Of a stretch of 64,000 nt of DNA, positions 57,529 to 64,000 are shown in pieces. The position numbers and the translations under genes were made by a program. Numbering within the stretch: position 1 is the stretch's first letter; each line of letters begins with the position of its first letter. The DNA is from Luteimicrobium subarcticum. GTDB lineage: Bacteria; Actinomycetota; Actinomycetes; Actinomycetales; Cellulomonadaceae. The DNA is taken from assembly GCF_002798015.1 (NCBI RefSeq), contig NZ_PGTZ01000006.1:930001-994000 (forward strand), given 5' to 3'. The notes under the pieces were generated by a model that had not been told where the DNA came from, made no database searches, and saw only the letters and a program-made list of their open reading frames with translations.

Positions 57529-58185
57529 ATGACCCGCAGCACCACGACCAGGATCTGCGCCACGCTCGGCGCACTCGGCCTCGCCGCCACAGCCGCCGTC
57601 GGCGCGGCCACCACAGCGTCCGCCTCCACCGGGACGGCCGCCGCCGCTCCCGCGCAGGCCGCGGTCGCCGCAGCGACGTCGGGCGACGTCGTCGGGATCC
57701 CTTCCCTCGACGTGTCCCGCTACCTCGGCTCCTGGTACCAGTACGCCGCGGTGCCCGCGGTCTACGAGCTGCAGTGCGCCAAGGACGCGAAGGCCCAGTA
57801 CAGCCTCACCAGCCCGACGACGGTCAAGGTCGTCAACACCTGCAGCACCTGGCTCGGGCGCACCAGCTCGGTGACCGGCGAGGCGAAGGTGCTCAACGCG
57901 CCGGCGAGCTCCGAGCTCAACGTGTCGTTCCTCAAGATCGGCGGCTCATGGCTCCACTTCGGCGGAGCGAACTACGTCGTCGTCGGCGTCGGCTCGAGCT
58001 ACGACTGGGCGGTCGTCGGCGACCCCTCGCACGCGTCCGGCTTCGTCCTGTCCCGGACCCCGAACCTCACCGCCGACCAGCTCACCCAGGTGCGCGCCAC
58101 GGTCGTGGGGGCCGGGTACGACCTGTCGTCGTTCCGCCTCACCCCGCAGACGGGTGGCCAGTCGTCGCGCGGCACGCTCGGCTGA
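57529..58185 (+). CDS. secreted lipocalin-family protein
   Basis: The 218-aa protein has a signal peptide ([21 protein letters not shown]). A lipocalin fold follows with the GxW motif in [15 protein letters not shown], ending [31 protein letters not shown] like bacterial Blc. Bacterial lipocalins bind lipids or hydrophobic ligands outside the membrane. Two Cys (ELQCAKD and VNTCSTW) may pair. The ATG at 57529 has AAGGAG. It is divergent from dipZ and precedes the fasciclin gene, which has its own SigK-type promoter. Confidence 0.85.
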   Translation: MTRSTTTRICATLGALGLAATAAVGAATTASASTGTAAAAPAQAAVAAATSGDVVGIPSLDVSRYLGSWYQYAAVPAVYELQCAKDAKAQYSLTSPTTVKVVNTCSTWLGRTSSVTGEAKVLNAPASSELNVSFLKIGGSWLHFGGANYVVVGVGSSYDWAVVGDPSHASGFVLSRTPNLTADQLTQVRATVVGAGYDLSSFRLTPQTGGQSSRGTLG

Positions 58186-58192
58186 CACCCAC

Positions 58193-58220
58193 CCATCCAG
58201 CCCGGCGGCGGCTCCGAACC
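58193..58220 (+). promoter_or_regulatory. SigK-type promoter of the fasciclin gene
   Basis: CCATCC (58193-58198), exactly 16 bases, CGAACC (58215-58220). The leader to the ATG at 58269 is about 40 bases and includes GGAGGAAGAG. Confidence 0.7.
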
Positions 58221-58268
58221 CCGTGCAGCACCCCGCGACCGGCGGGGGACGAACTGGAGGAAGAGACC

Positions 58269-58970
58269 ATGAACGTCCGCACCCGAACGTCCTTCGCCGT
58301 CGCCGGGCTGGCGACCGTGGCCGTCCTCGGCCTGACCGCGTGCAGCTCCGACGACGACTCGGGCTCGAGCGGCGCCCAGGGCGCCGCGACCTCGATGCCC
58401 TCCGACATGTCGACGCCGATGTCCACCATGGGTGGGGACATGACGTCCGGCAGCATGTCCGGCAGTGCGGACGCGGCCGCCGACCTCGTCGGCCCCGGCT
58501 GTGCCGCCTACGCCAAGGCGGTTCCCACGGGCGCCGGCTCGGTCGAGGGCATGTCGACGGATCCGGTCGCCGTGGCCGCGTCCAACAACCCGATGCTGAA
58601 GACCCTCACCGCCGCCGTGAGCGGCAAGCTCAACCCCAAGGTGAACCTGGTCGACACGCTCGACAGCAGCGAGTACACCGTGTTCGCGCCGGTCGACGAC
58701 GCGTTCGCCAAGATCGACACCAAGACCATCGACGGCCTCAAGACCGACGACGCGACCCTCACCAAGATCCTCACCTACCACGTCGTGCCCGGGCAGCTCA
58801 GCCCGTCCGACGTCGACGGCAGCCACAAGACCGTCGAGGGCGGGGCCGTGAAGGTCACCGGCTCGGGCGACGACCTCATGGTGAACGGCGCCAAGGTGAT
58901 CTGCGGCGGCGTCCACACCCAGAACGCGACCGTCTACCTCATCGACTCGGTGCTCATGCCGCAGGGCTGA
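58269..58970 (+). CDS. fasciclin-domain lipoprotein (MPT83/MPT70 type)
   Basis: The 233-aa lipoprotein has the lipobox LGLTACSS (Cys at about residue 25), then a Met/Ser/Gly-rich linker and a fasciclin domain. [46 protein letters not shown] opens it, with [35 protein letters not shown] and [27 protein letters not shown]. This matches mycobacterial MPT70/MPT83, which are major SigK targets. The two domain Cys are conserved. It is followed by a clear terminator. Confidence 0.9.
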   Translation: MNVRTRTSFAVAGLATVAVLGLTACSSDDDSGSSGAQGAATSMPSDMSTPMSTMGGDMTSGSMSGSADAAADLVGPGCAAYAKAVPTGAGSVEGMSTDPVAVAASNNPMLKTLTAAVSGKLNPKVNLVDTLDSSEYTVFAPVDDAFAKIDTKTIDGLKTDDATLTKILTYHVVPGQLSPSDVDGSHKTVEGGAVKVTGSGDDLMVNGAKVICGGVHTQNATVYLIDSVLMPQG

Positions 58971-59040
58971 TCACCCGCCGCGCCGATCCGGCGCAGCACG
59001 CAGTCGTCCCGGGCCGGTGTCTCCGGTGGTCCGGGACGGG

Positions 59041-59070
59041 CCGCCCCGTCCGAGAGCCCGGACGGGGCGG
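59041..59070 (+). terminator. terminator of the fasciclin gene
   Basis: An 11-bp perfect GC stem (CCGCCCCGTCC with its complement) around GAGAGCCC, followed by TCTCGT; 70 bases after the stop. Confidence 0.7.
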
Positions 59071-59137
59071 TCTCGTGCGTCCGGGACCTTCAGGCAGGGG
59101 ACTGGTGAGGGCGTCGAGCAGGGGACGGGGTGGGGCG

Positions 59138-59950
59138 TCAGGCAGGGACGGTGAGCGCGACGACCGGTGCGGTCGTGGGCTGCTGCGACCCGCCCTCGGG
59201 CTCCACCGTCATCGCGAACACGGCGTCGTCGGCAGCGTCGACGAGCGTCGACGTCTTCCCGCCGCGCACGGTGAGCACGCCCGCGGACACCATGTGGTCC
59301 GGGTCCGGGCCACGCCAGAGCTGGTAGACGTGGTCGCCCGTGTCGGACAGGTCGGACGCCGTGAACAGCGCCTGGCCGTCCGCGACGAGGACGCTCGCCC
59401 GACCGCCCGTCGAGACGTCGCTCGTGGCGAGGTGAGCGTCGGGGTCGGCGAGGATCGCCGCGACGGCGCGGCGCTCGTCCTCGAGCTGCGAGCGCTGCTG
59501 AGCCTGCTGGACCGCGATCCCCGTCGGGACGGCCAGGGCGAGCACACCGGCCGCGGCGATCCCGGCGACGCCCCATCGACGACGACGCCGGCGACGGGCG
59601 GCGTCGAGCGACACGACGGTGCCGTCGGCGGACTCCGCCGCACCGGTCGTCCCGGCGTCCGGGAAGACCGAAGCGTCCGCGGCGTCGCGACGTGCGCCGT
59701 CCGCATCGCCGTCCGCGTCGAGGGCCGCGAGGCGCGCCAGGACGTCCGCGCGCAGGTGCGCTGGCGGCTCGATGTCGGGGACGAGCGCGGCGGTGGTCGC
59801 CTGCAGGCTCGCGAGCTCGTGCCGTGCGGACTCCTCGGCCGCGAGCAGCCGCTCGACCGCGCGACGGTCCAGGTCGTCGACGGCGTCCAGCGCGTACGCC
59901 GGGAGCAGCTCCCACGCGGGGTCGCGGGGAGCGTTCGTCGTGTCGCTCAC
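59138..59950 (-). CDS. rskA: anti-sigma-K factor
   Basis: The 270-aa RskA homologue has an N-terminal zinc-less anti-sigma domain (WELLPAYALDAVDDLDRRAVERLLAAEESARHELASL). One membrane helix (WGVAGIAAAGVLALAVPTGIAV, about 125-147) follows an Arg-rich stop-transfer stretch. The extracytoplasmic RskA domain (YQLWRGPDPDHMVSAGVLTVRGGKTSTLVD... FAMTVEPEGGSQQPT) is intact. It holds SigK at the membrane until regulated proteolysis. The GTG start overlaps the sigK stop (GTGA), so the two are made together. Confidence 0.9.
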   Translation of the reverse strand: MSDTTNAPRDPAWELLPAYALDAVDDLDRRAVERLLAAEESARHELASLQATTAALVPDIEPPAHLRADVLARLAALDADGDADGARRDAADASVFPDAGTTGAAESADGTVVSLDAARRRRRRRWGVAGIAAAGVLALAVPTGIAVQQAQQRSQLEDERRAVAAILADPDAHLATSDVSTGGRASVLVADGQALFTASDLSDTGDHVYQLWRGPDPDHMVSAGVLTVRGGKTSTLVDAADDAVFAMTVEPEGGSQQPTTAPVVALTVPA

Positions 59951-60537
59951 GCCGTCACCCCCAGGCAGTCACGGAGCCGGATCAGTCCGTCGCGGATGCG
60001 CGACTTCACGGTCGGGAGGGCCGCGCCGACGTCCTCGGCGACCTCCCGGTAGGTGCGCCCGCCGTAGTAGGCGCGCACGACGGCGTCGCGCTGCGTGTCG
60101 GTGAGCGTCCCGAGGCAGTCACGCACGGCCGCCTGCTCGAACAAGGTCTCGACGTGCTCGCTCACGACGTCCCGCTCGGCCGCAGCGGTCGACCGGTCCA
60201 CGTCGTGCTGGTCGCGCACCCGCCGCGACTGCTCGGACCGGACACGGTCCACCGCGCGGCGGTGCGCGAGGGTCACGACCCACGTCCGGGCGGACCCGCG
60301 GGACGCGTCGAAGCGCGCTGCCTGCTGCCACACCTCGACCATCACCTCCTGGGTCACCTCGGCCGCGTGGTCGCGGTCGCGCAGGACGCCGACCGCGGTC
60401 CCGAAGACCGCCGGGGACAACCCGTCGTACACGGCCTCGAACGCGTCCCGGTCGCCGCGCGCGCACGCCTCCAGCGCGGCGGCGAGGTCCGCGGGCTCGG
60501 TCGTCCTGGCGATGGGCACCCGGACAGTCTGACTCAC
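59947..60537 (-). CDS. sigK: ECF sigma factor SigK
   Basis: The 196-aa ECF sigma factor has region 2 (FEAVYDGLSPAVFGTAVGVLRDRDHAAEVTQEVMVEVWQQAARFD) and region 4 (LGTLTDTQRDAVVRAYYGGRTYREVAEDVGAALPTVKSRIRDGLIRLRDCLG). The linked rskA and fasciclin genes identify it as SigK. Two starts are possible: the GTG at 60537, with GGGAGG 13 bases upstream (used here), or an ATG at 60577-60579, without a ribosome site but only 15 bases after the SigK-type promoter. The promoter suggests autoregulation. Confidence 0.88.
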   Translation of the reverse strand: MSQTVRVPIARTTEPADLAAALEACARGDRDAFEAVYDGLSPAVFGTAVGVLRDRDHAAEVTQEVMVEVWQQAARFDASRGSARTWVVTLAHRRAVDRVRSEQSRRVRDQHDVDRSTAAAERDVVSEHVETLFEQAAVRDCLGTLTDTQRDAVVRAYYGGRTYREVAEDVGAALPTVKSRIRDGLIRLRDCLGVTA

Positions 60538-60593
60538 CGTGCGCGACCCGCCTCCCGACACGGCGACCACTGCCGACATCTCTCGTCGGGAAG

Positions 60594-60621
60594 GGTTCGA
60601 CGCCGCAGCCGGGACGGATGG
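60594..60621 (-). promoter_or_regulatory. SigK-type promoter of sigK-rskA
   Basis: Minus strand: CCATCC (60616-60621), exactly 16 bases, CGAACC (60594-60599). Identical boxes and spacing to the fasciclin promoter. Confidence 0.68.
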
Positions 60622-60676
60622 GTGGCGGCGCGCGGCGAGGCGGTGGCGGGCGTCACGGAAGGCTCGACGACCCGCT

Positions 60677-61675
60677 TCACCGGGCCGCGGCGCCGTAGCG
60701 ACGTGCCAGGACGCGCACGTGCTCGACCAGCGCGGGCGGGGAGTCCACCCGGAAGTCCAGCCCGAGCATCCCCAGATAGACGGCCAGCACCTCGACGCTG
60801 TCCGAGCCGGTCACCAGGACGGACGTCATCTCGTCGACCGGCTCGACGACCCCGACGGCGTCGTTGATCCGCGATCGCACCTCGTCGGCCGAGGCGAGGA
60901 CGGTGACGCGCGCGTGCACCGCCCAGCCGGCCGAGGCGACCTCGTGCACCACGAACCGCGTGTACTCGTCGTCCGTCATGGGCCGGGGCGTGAACCGCGG
61001 CTGCGGCATCGCGCTCAGGTCGAGCCAGTCGACGCGCAGCGCCCGCCACGCCCCGGACGGCACCTCGCGCGCCACCAGGTACCAGCGGCGCTGCCAGGCC
61101 ACGAGCCGGTACGGCTCCAGGTCGGCGCGCCGCACCACGTCGTCGGACGCGTCCGGAACGGCCGACCCGTCGGCGCAGGGTCGCGCCACCCTGGCGCGCA
61201 GGCGCTCGTGGTCGCGCACGGCGTCGGCGATCCGGGTGAGCACGGTGTGGTCGACCACGGGGTCGGCGACGTTCGAGTCGGTGTTCTGGGGACCAGACTC
61301 CGTCGTCCGGGTCAGCGCGTCCACGCGGCGCTGGAGCGGGTGCGGCAGGACCTGCGCCAGCTTGGTGCGAGCGCTCGCGGCGGCGTCCTCGACACCTGCG
61401 ACGCCCCGGACGGCCCGCAGCCCGAGCGCGACGGCGACGGCCTCCGCGTCGTCCAGGAGCAGCGGGGGCATCCGGCCGCCGGGGCCGAGGCGATAGCCAC
61501 CGCCGCGACCCGGCGTGGAGTCGATCGGGTAGCCGAGCTCGCGGAGGCGGTCGACGTCGAGCCGGACGGTGCGGGTCGTGACGTCGAGACGCTCGGCGAG
61601 GGCGGCCCCGGGCCAGACCGGCCGGGACTGCAGGAGCGCGAGCAGCGAGAGCAGGCGTGAGGACGTCCGCAACAT
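60677..61675 (-). CDS. WYL-domain transcriptional regulator (YafY type)
   Basis: The 332-aa regulator has an N-terminal DeoR-like HTH (RLLSLLALLQSRPVWPGAALAERLDVTTRTVRLDVDRLRELGYPID). A GGGYRLGPGGRMPPLLLDDAEAVAVALGL segment follows, then a WYL domain (RRADLEPYRLVAWQRRWYLVARE, where ALRVDWL follows) and a C-terminal WCX-like part. WYL domains sense nucleic acids or small ligands. It diverges from the epoxide hydrolase, which it probably controls. The ATG is at 61673-61675. Confidence 0.85.
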   Translation of the reverse strand: MLRTSSRLLSLLALLQSRPVWPGAALAERLDVTTRTVRLDVDRLRELGYPIDSTPGRGGGYRLGPGGRMPPLLLDDAEAVAVALGLRAVRGVAGVEDAAASARTKLAQVLPHPLQRRVDALTRTTESGPQNTDSNVADPVVDHTVLTRIADAVRDHERLRARVARPCADGSAVPDASDDVVRRADLEPYRLVAWQRRWYLVAREVPSGAWRALRVDWLDLSAMPQPRFTPRPMTDDEYTRFVVHEVASAGWAVHARVTVLASADEVRSRINDAVGVVEPVDEMTSVLVTGSDSVEVLAVYLGMLGLDFRVDSPPALVEHVRVLARRYGAAAR

Positions 61676-61696
61676 CCTTCGATGATGTCAGGAATC

Positions 61697-61725
61697 TGCG
61701 AAATCGAGGAAAGAAGTATTCCGCA
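61697..61725. promoter_or_regulatory. candidate WYL-regulator operator
   Basis: TGCGAAAT (61697-61704) and ATTCCGCA (61718-61725) form an inverted repeat with one mismatch, centres 21 bases apart. GTAT/ATAC arms (61716-61719, 61733-61736) overlap it. This is the AT-rich part of the 70-base gap between the divergent genes. Confidence 0.4.
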
Positions 61726-61745
61726 ATGGTTCATACCGTGAGGTC

Positions 61746-62882
61746 ATGACGACGAACCAGAGCACCCCGTCCACCGTCCGCCCCTTCCGCGTCGAGGTCC
61801 CCCAGGCGGAGCTCGACGACCTCGCCGACCGCCTCGCGCGCACCCGCCTCCCCCGTCCGGCGCCCGGGGACGACTGGACGTACGGCACCCCGAACGCCTA
61901 CCTGCGCGACATGGTCGAGCGGTGGCGCACGTCGTACGACTGGCGCGAGACCGAGGCCCGCCTCAACGCCTTGGACCAGTTCGTCACCGACGTCGACGGC
62001 CAGGAGATCCACTTCCTGCACGTCCGCTCCGCCGAGGCGGGCGCGACGCCCCTCCTGCTCGCCCACTCGTACCCGGGCTCGGTGCTCGACTTCGTCGACG
62101 TGATCGGCCCGCTCGTCGACCCGGTCGCGCACGGCGGCCGCGCCGAGGACGCGTTCGACGTCGTCGTCCCGTCGATGCCGGGCACCGGGTTCAGCTCCGG
62201 GCTCGCCGAGGGCGGCTGGACCATGGCCCGCGTCGCGCGGGCCTACGACGTCCTCATGCGGCGTCTCGGCTACGACGCGTACGGGGTCCACGGCAGCGAC
62301 GGCGGCGCGATGATCGCGCGCGAGCTCGGCCTGCTCGAGCCCGAGGGCTTCCTCGGCCTGCACGTGCTGCAGCTCTTCTCGTTCCCGTCCGGCGACCCCG
62401 CGGAGATGGCCGACTTCGGGCCGAAGGAGTATGCCGCCCTCGGGCACATGCAGTGGTTCCAGTCCGTCGGCGGGTACAACGCGATCAACTCCTCGCGCCC
62501 GCAGACCGTCGCCGTCGGCCTCGCCGACTCCCCCGTCGGGCAGCTTGCGTGGAGCGAGCTGTTCGAGTCGTTCGGCAACGGCACGAGCCTCGTCACGCCC
62601 GACCAGGTGCTCGCGCAGGTCACGCTCGAGTGGCTCACCAACACCGCCGCTGCGTTCGGCCGGTACCACTACGAGGAGGCGCACGCGGGCGCCGAACCGC
62701 AGGTCAACCACGCCCGGACCGGCGTCTCGGTCTTCGCGGACGACTTCCAGACGATCCGGTCGCTCGCCGCCCGCGACAACGACCGCATCGAGCAGTTCGT
62801 CGAGCACCCGGACGGTGGGCACTACGCCGCGCTCGAGCGTCCCGCCGAGATCGTCGCGGACCTCCGGGAGTTCTTCGCCTGA
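61746..62882 (+). CDS. epoxide hydrolase (alpha/beta-hydrolase)
   Basis: The 378-aa enzyme begins with the epoxide-hydrolase N-terminal domain (VRPFRVEVPQAELDDLADRLARTRLPRP... WTYGTPNAYLRDMVERWRTSYDWRETEARLN). The alpha/beta-hydrolase core has HSYPGSVLDF (HGxP-like oxyanion loop), the nucleophile Asp in GVHGSDGGAMIARELG, and the C-terminal His in HPDGGHYAALERP. It hydrolyses epoxides to diols; the substrate is unknown. The ATG at 61746 follows GTGAGG. It is probably induced through the WYL regulator. Confidence 0.9.
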   Translation: MTTNQSTPSTVRPFRVEVPQAELDDLADRLARTRLPRPAPGDDWTYGTPNAYLRDMVERWRTSYDWRETEARLNALDQFVTDVDGQEIHFLHVRSAEAGATPLLLAHSYPGSVLDFVDVIGPLVDPVAHGGRAEDAFDVVVPSMPGTGFSSGLAEGGWTMARVARAYDVLMRRLGYDAYGVHGSDGGAMIARELGLLEPEGFLGLHVLQLFSFPSGDPAEMADFGPKEYAALGHMQWFQSVGGYNAINSSRPQTVAVGLADSPVGQLAWSELFESFGNGTSLVTPDQVLAQVTLEWLTNTAAAFGRYHYEEAHAGAEPQVNHARTGVSVFADDFQTIRSLAARDNDRIEQFVEHPDGGHYAALERPAEIVADLREFFA

Positions 62883-62893
62883 CCTCCACCGTC

Positions 62894-63676
62894 GTGGGCG
62901 CCGGGGCGGAGCGGACGACGTGCTGGTGTGGGTGCCCAGGGCTCTCGCAGGCGACGGTCACCTCCGGACCGAGGTCCCGAGCGACGTCCACAACCACGAG
63001 CGGGACGACGAGCGGCGCGACCGACGATCCGACCGAGCGCGTCACGCTCACCGTCCGGACCGGCGCGGACCTCGCGCCCGCCGCGCTCGTCGTGCAGGCG
63101 TGGCAGCTGCCCGCGACCCGGGTGACGTCCGACGACGGCGGCACCCTGACCGTGGCAGCGCCCCCGGGCGGGCCGACCGCGAGGTCGCGCGACGCCCACC
63201 CTGCCGACCGTCGCACCCCGCTCTGCTCCGGCGACCAGCTCGACGTCCGGCTCCTCGGGTCCGACGCGGCCGTCGGTCACCGCGGCCTGTACGTCGCGGC
63301 GCGCAACACGTCCGACGCGCCGTGCCTCGTGGACGGCTACCCCACCTACGGGTTCACGACGCTCGACGGAGCGCGGCTCGACGTCACTGCGAGCCACGGC
63401 ACCGCGTACATGGCGTCCGACCCGGGCTCACGACCCGTCGTCGTCCCGCCCGGCGGGGTGGTGCGCGCGGCCGTCACGTGGGACGCCCTGTCGACCGGGG
63501 ACGACCCGCCCGCGACGACCAGGCGCCGTCCGTCTGACGGCGTGGGCGCCGGAGAGCACGCCGTCCTGACGCGCTCTCAGGCCGAGCGGCGGGTCGCGAC
63601 GGCCCCCGCGAGCTCGCGGAGCAGGTCGGCCGTCGTGTCCCAGTCGATGCACTTGTCGGTGACGGACTGCCCGTAG
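62894..63676 (+). pseudogene. decayed DUF4232-domain gene
   Basis: A frame opening near a GTG at 62894 encodes a DUF4232-like block in its second half: PLCSGDQLDVRLLGSDAAVGHRGLYVAARNTSDAPCLVDGYPTYGF-type sequence, then VVPPGGVVRAAVTWDALSTGDDPPATTR. DUF4232 proteins are normally lipoproteins. Here there is no signal peptide or lipobox, and the first 90 residues look like noncoding translation. The conserved C-terminal strands after the STGDD segment are missing, and the frame runs 100 bases into the opposite-strand DAHP synthase gene. A truncation or frameshift at both ends is likely. Confidence 0.5.
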
Positions 63677-64000
63677 ACGAGACCGCTCGGAGCGGGCGCC
63701 TGCGCCCCCGCCACGAGGAAGCTCTCCATCATGAGGCCCGTGATGCCGGCCTCGCCGTCGGCGAGACGCGCCGCGAGCTCGCGCACGACCTCGGCCTGCC
63801 GGACGTGGCTCTTGCCCGAGTTCCCGTGGCTCGCGTCCACGACCACACCCGCCTCGACCGTCCCGCCGAGGCCCGACGCCCGCGCGACCGCCACGGCGTC
63901 GGCGACGTCCTGCGCACCGTAGTTCGGGCCGCCGCGGCCGCCGCGCAGGATGACGTGGCAGTCCGGGTTGCCGGTCGTGGCGACCGTCGCGGCCCGGCCG
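63577..64000 (-). CDS. DAHP synthase (class I), C-terminal part
   Basis: The last 141 codons of 3-deoxy-7-phosphoheptulonate synthase, the first step of the shikimate pathway; the gene continues beyond the right edge. Diagnostic segments are TGNPDCHVILRGG, VDASHGNSGKSHVRQ (metal and PEP site), GITGLMMESFLVAG and YGQSVTDKCIDWDTT. The sequence is of the AroF/AroG/AroH type rather than the plant-like class II enzyme. The stop is at 63577-63579. Which of aroF, aroG or aroH it should be called cannot be decided from this part. Confidence 0.9.
   Translation of the reverse strand, partial: GRAATVATTGNPDCHVILRGGRGGPNYGAQDVADAVAVARASGLGGTVEAGVVVDASHGNSGKSHVRQAEVVRELAARLADGEAGITGLMMESFLVAGAQAPAPSGLVYGQSVTDKCIDWDTTADLLRELAGAVATRRSA

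Overview
The window is about 72% GC by eye, with GTG starts, stop/start overlaps of four bases (ATGA, GTGA) and gene sets typical of a high-GC actinobacterium. The neighbourhood nth - crp - RidA - DUF4177 - class A PBP - metallophosphoesterase, RecBCD, the SigK/RskA/fasciclin/DipZ group and the glycosidase content suggest Micrococcales (Cellulomonadaceae or Promicromonosporaceae). The genus is an inference from gene content, not a measured placement.

Layout. 1-3.6 kb: the start of a VWA protein, a small HTH-like gene with its own promoter and operator, then a HINT-containing polymorphic toxin and its probable immunity gene. 3.7-9.1 kb: a likely defence island, with DUF262/GmrSD-type protein (-), SRA-like/HNH nuclease (+), and a tightly coupled pair of an HhH-glycosylase-like protein and a macro-like + SIR2 protein (+). 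Parts of the DUF262 gene are visibly less GC-rich than its neighbours. 9.1-14.2 kb: XPB/Ssl2-N helicase-associated protein, an ADP-ribosylglycohydrolase fused to a Cys-phosphatase-like domain, and ribonuclease Z. 14.3-18.3 kb: DUF6318 lipoprotein, PKD protein with a 12-C tract, a hypothetical, and a ScyD/ScyE-family exported protein behind a Crp-like site. 18.3-29.2 kb: NERD/UvrD helicase diverging from recC-recB-recD, which are translationally coupled.

29.3-37.2 kb: DUF2510 protein, nth, a secreted protein, DoxX, the Crp-family regulator, RidA, DUF4177, a bifunctional PBP, and a metallophosphoesterase whose only plausible start is CTG. 37.2-41.9 kb: a tandem-TetR regulator diverging from an MFS sugar transporter and a GH3 glycosidase. 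42-47.5 kb: SDR epimerase, tRNA-Pro(CGG), ALDH + GMC oxidoreductase behind a perfect inverted repeat, and a secreted peptidoglycan-binding protein. 47.5-50.4 kb: APC permease and two small membrane proteins. 50.4-55.1 kb: the methylcitrate-cycle operon gntR-prpD-prpB-prpC, with a three-copy repeat between prpB and prpC that can form alternative hairpins. 55.4-60.6 kb: a SigK locus (dipZ, lipocalin, fasciclin lipoprotein, rskA, sigK), in which three promoters share the same CCRTCC-N16-CGAACC architecture. 60.7-64 kb: WYL regulator diverging from an epoxide hydrolase, a decayed DUF4232 gene, and the 3' part of DAHP synthase.

Most genes look chromosomal and housekeeping. The accessory parts are about 1-9 kb (toxin and defence) and possibly the 14-17 kb exported-protein cluster. 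Several genes appear to start as leaderless transcripts, with a TANNNT box exactly six bases before the start codon.
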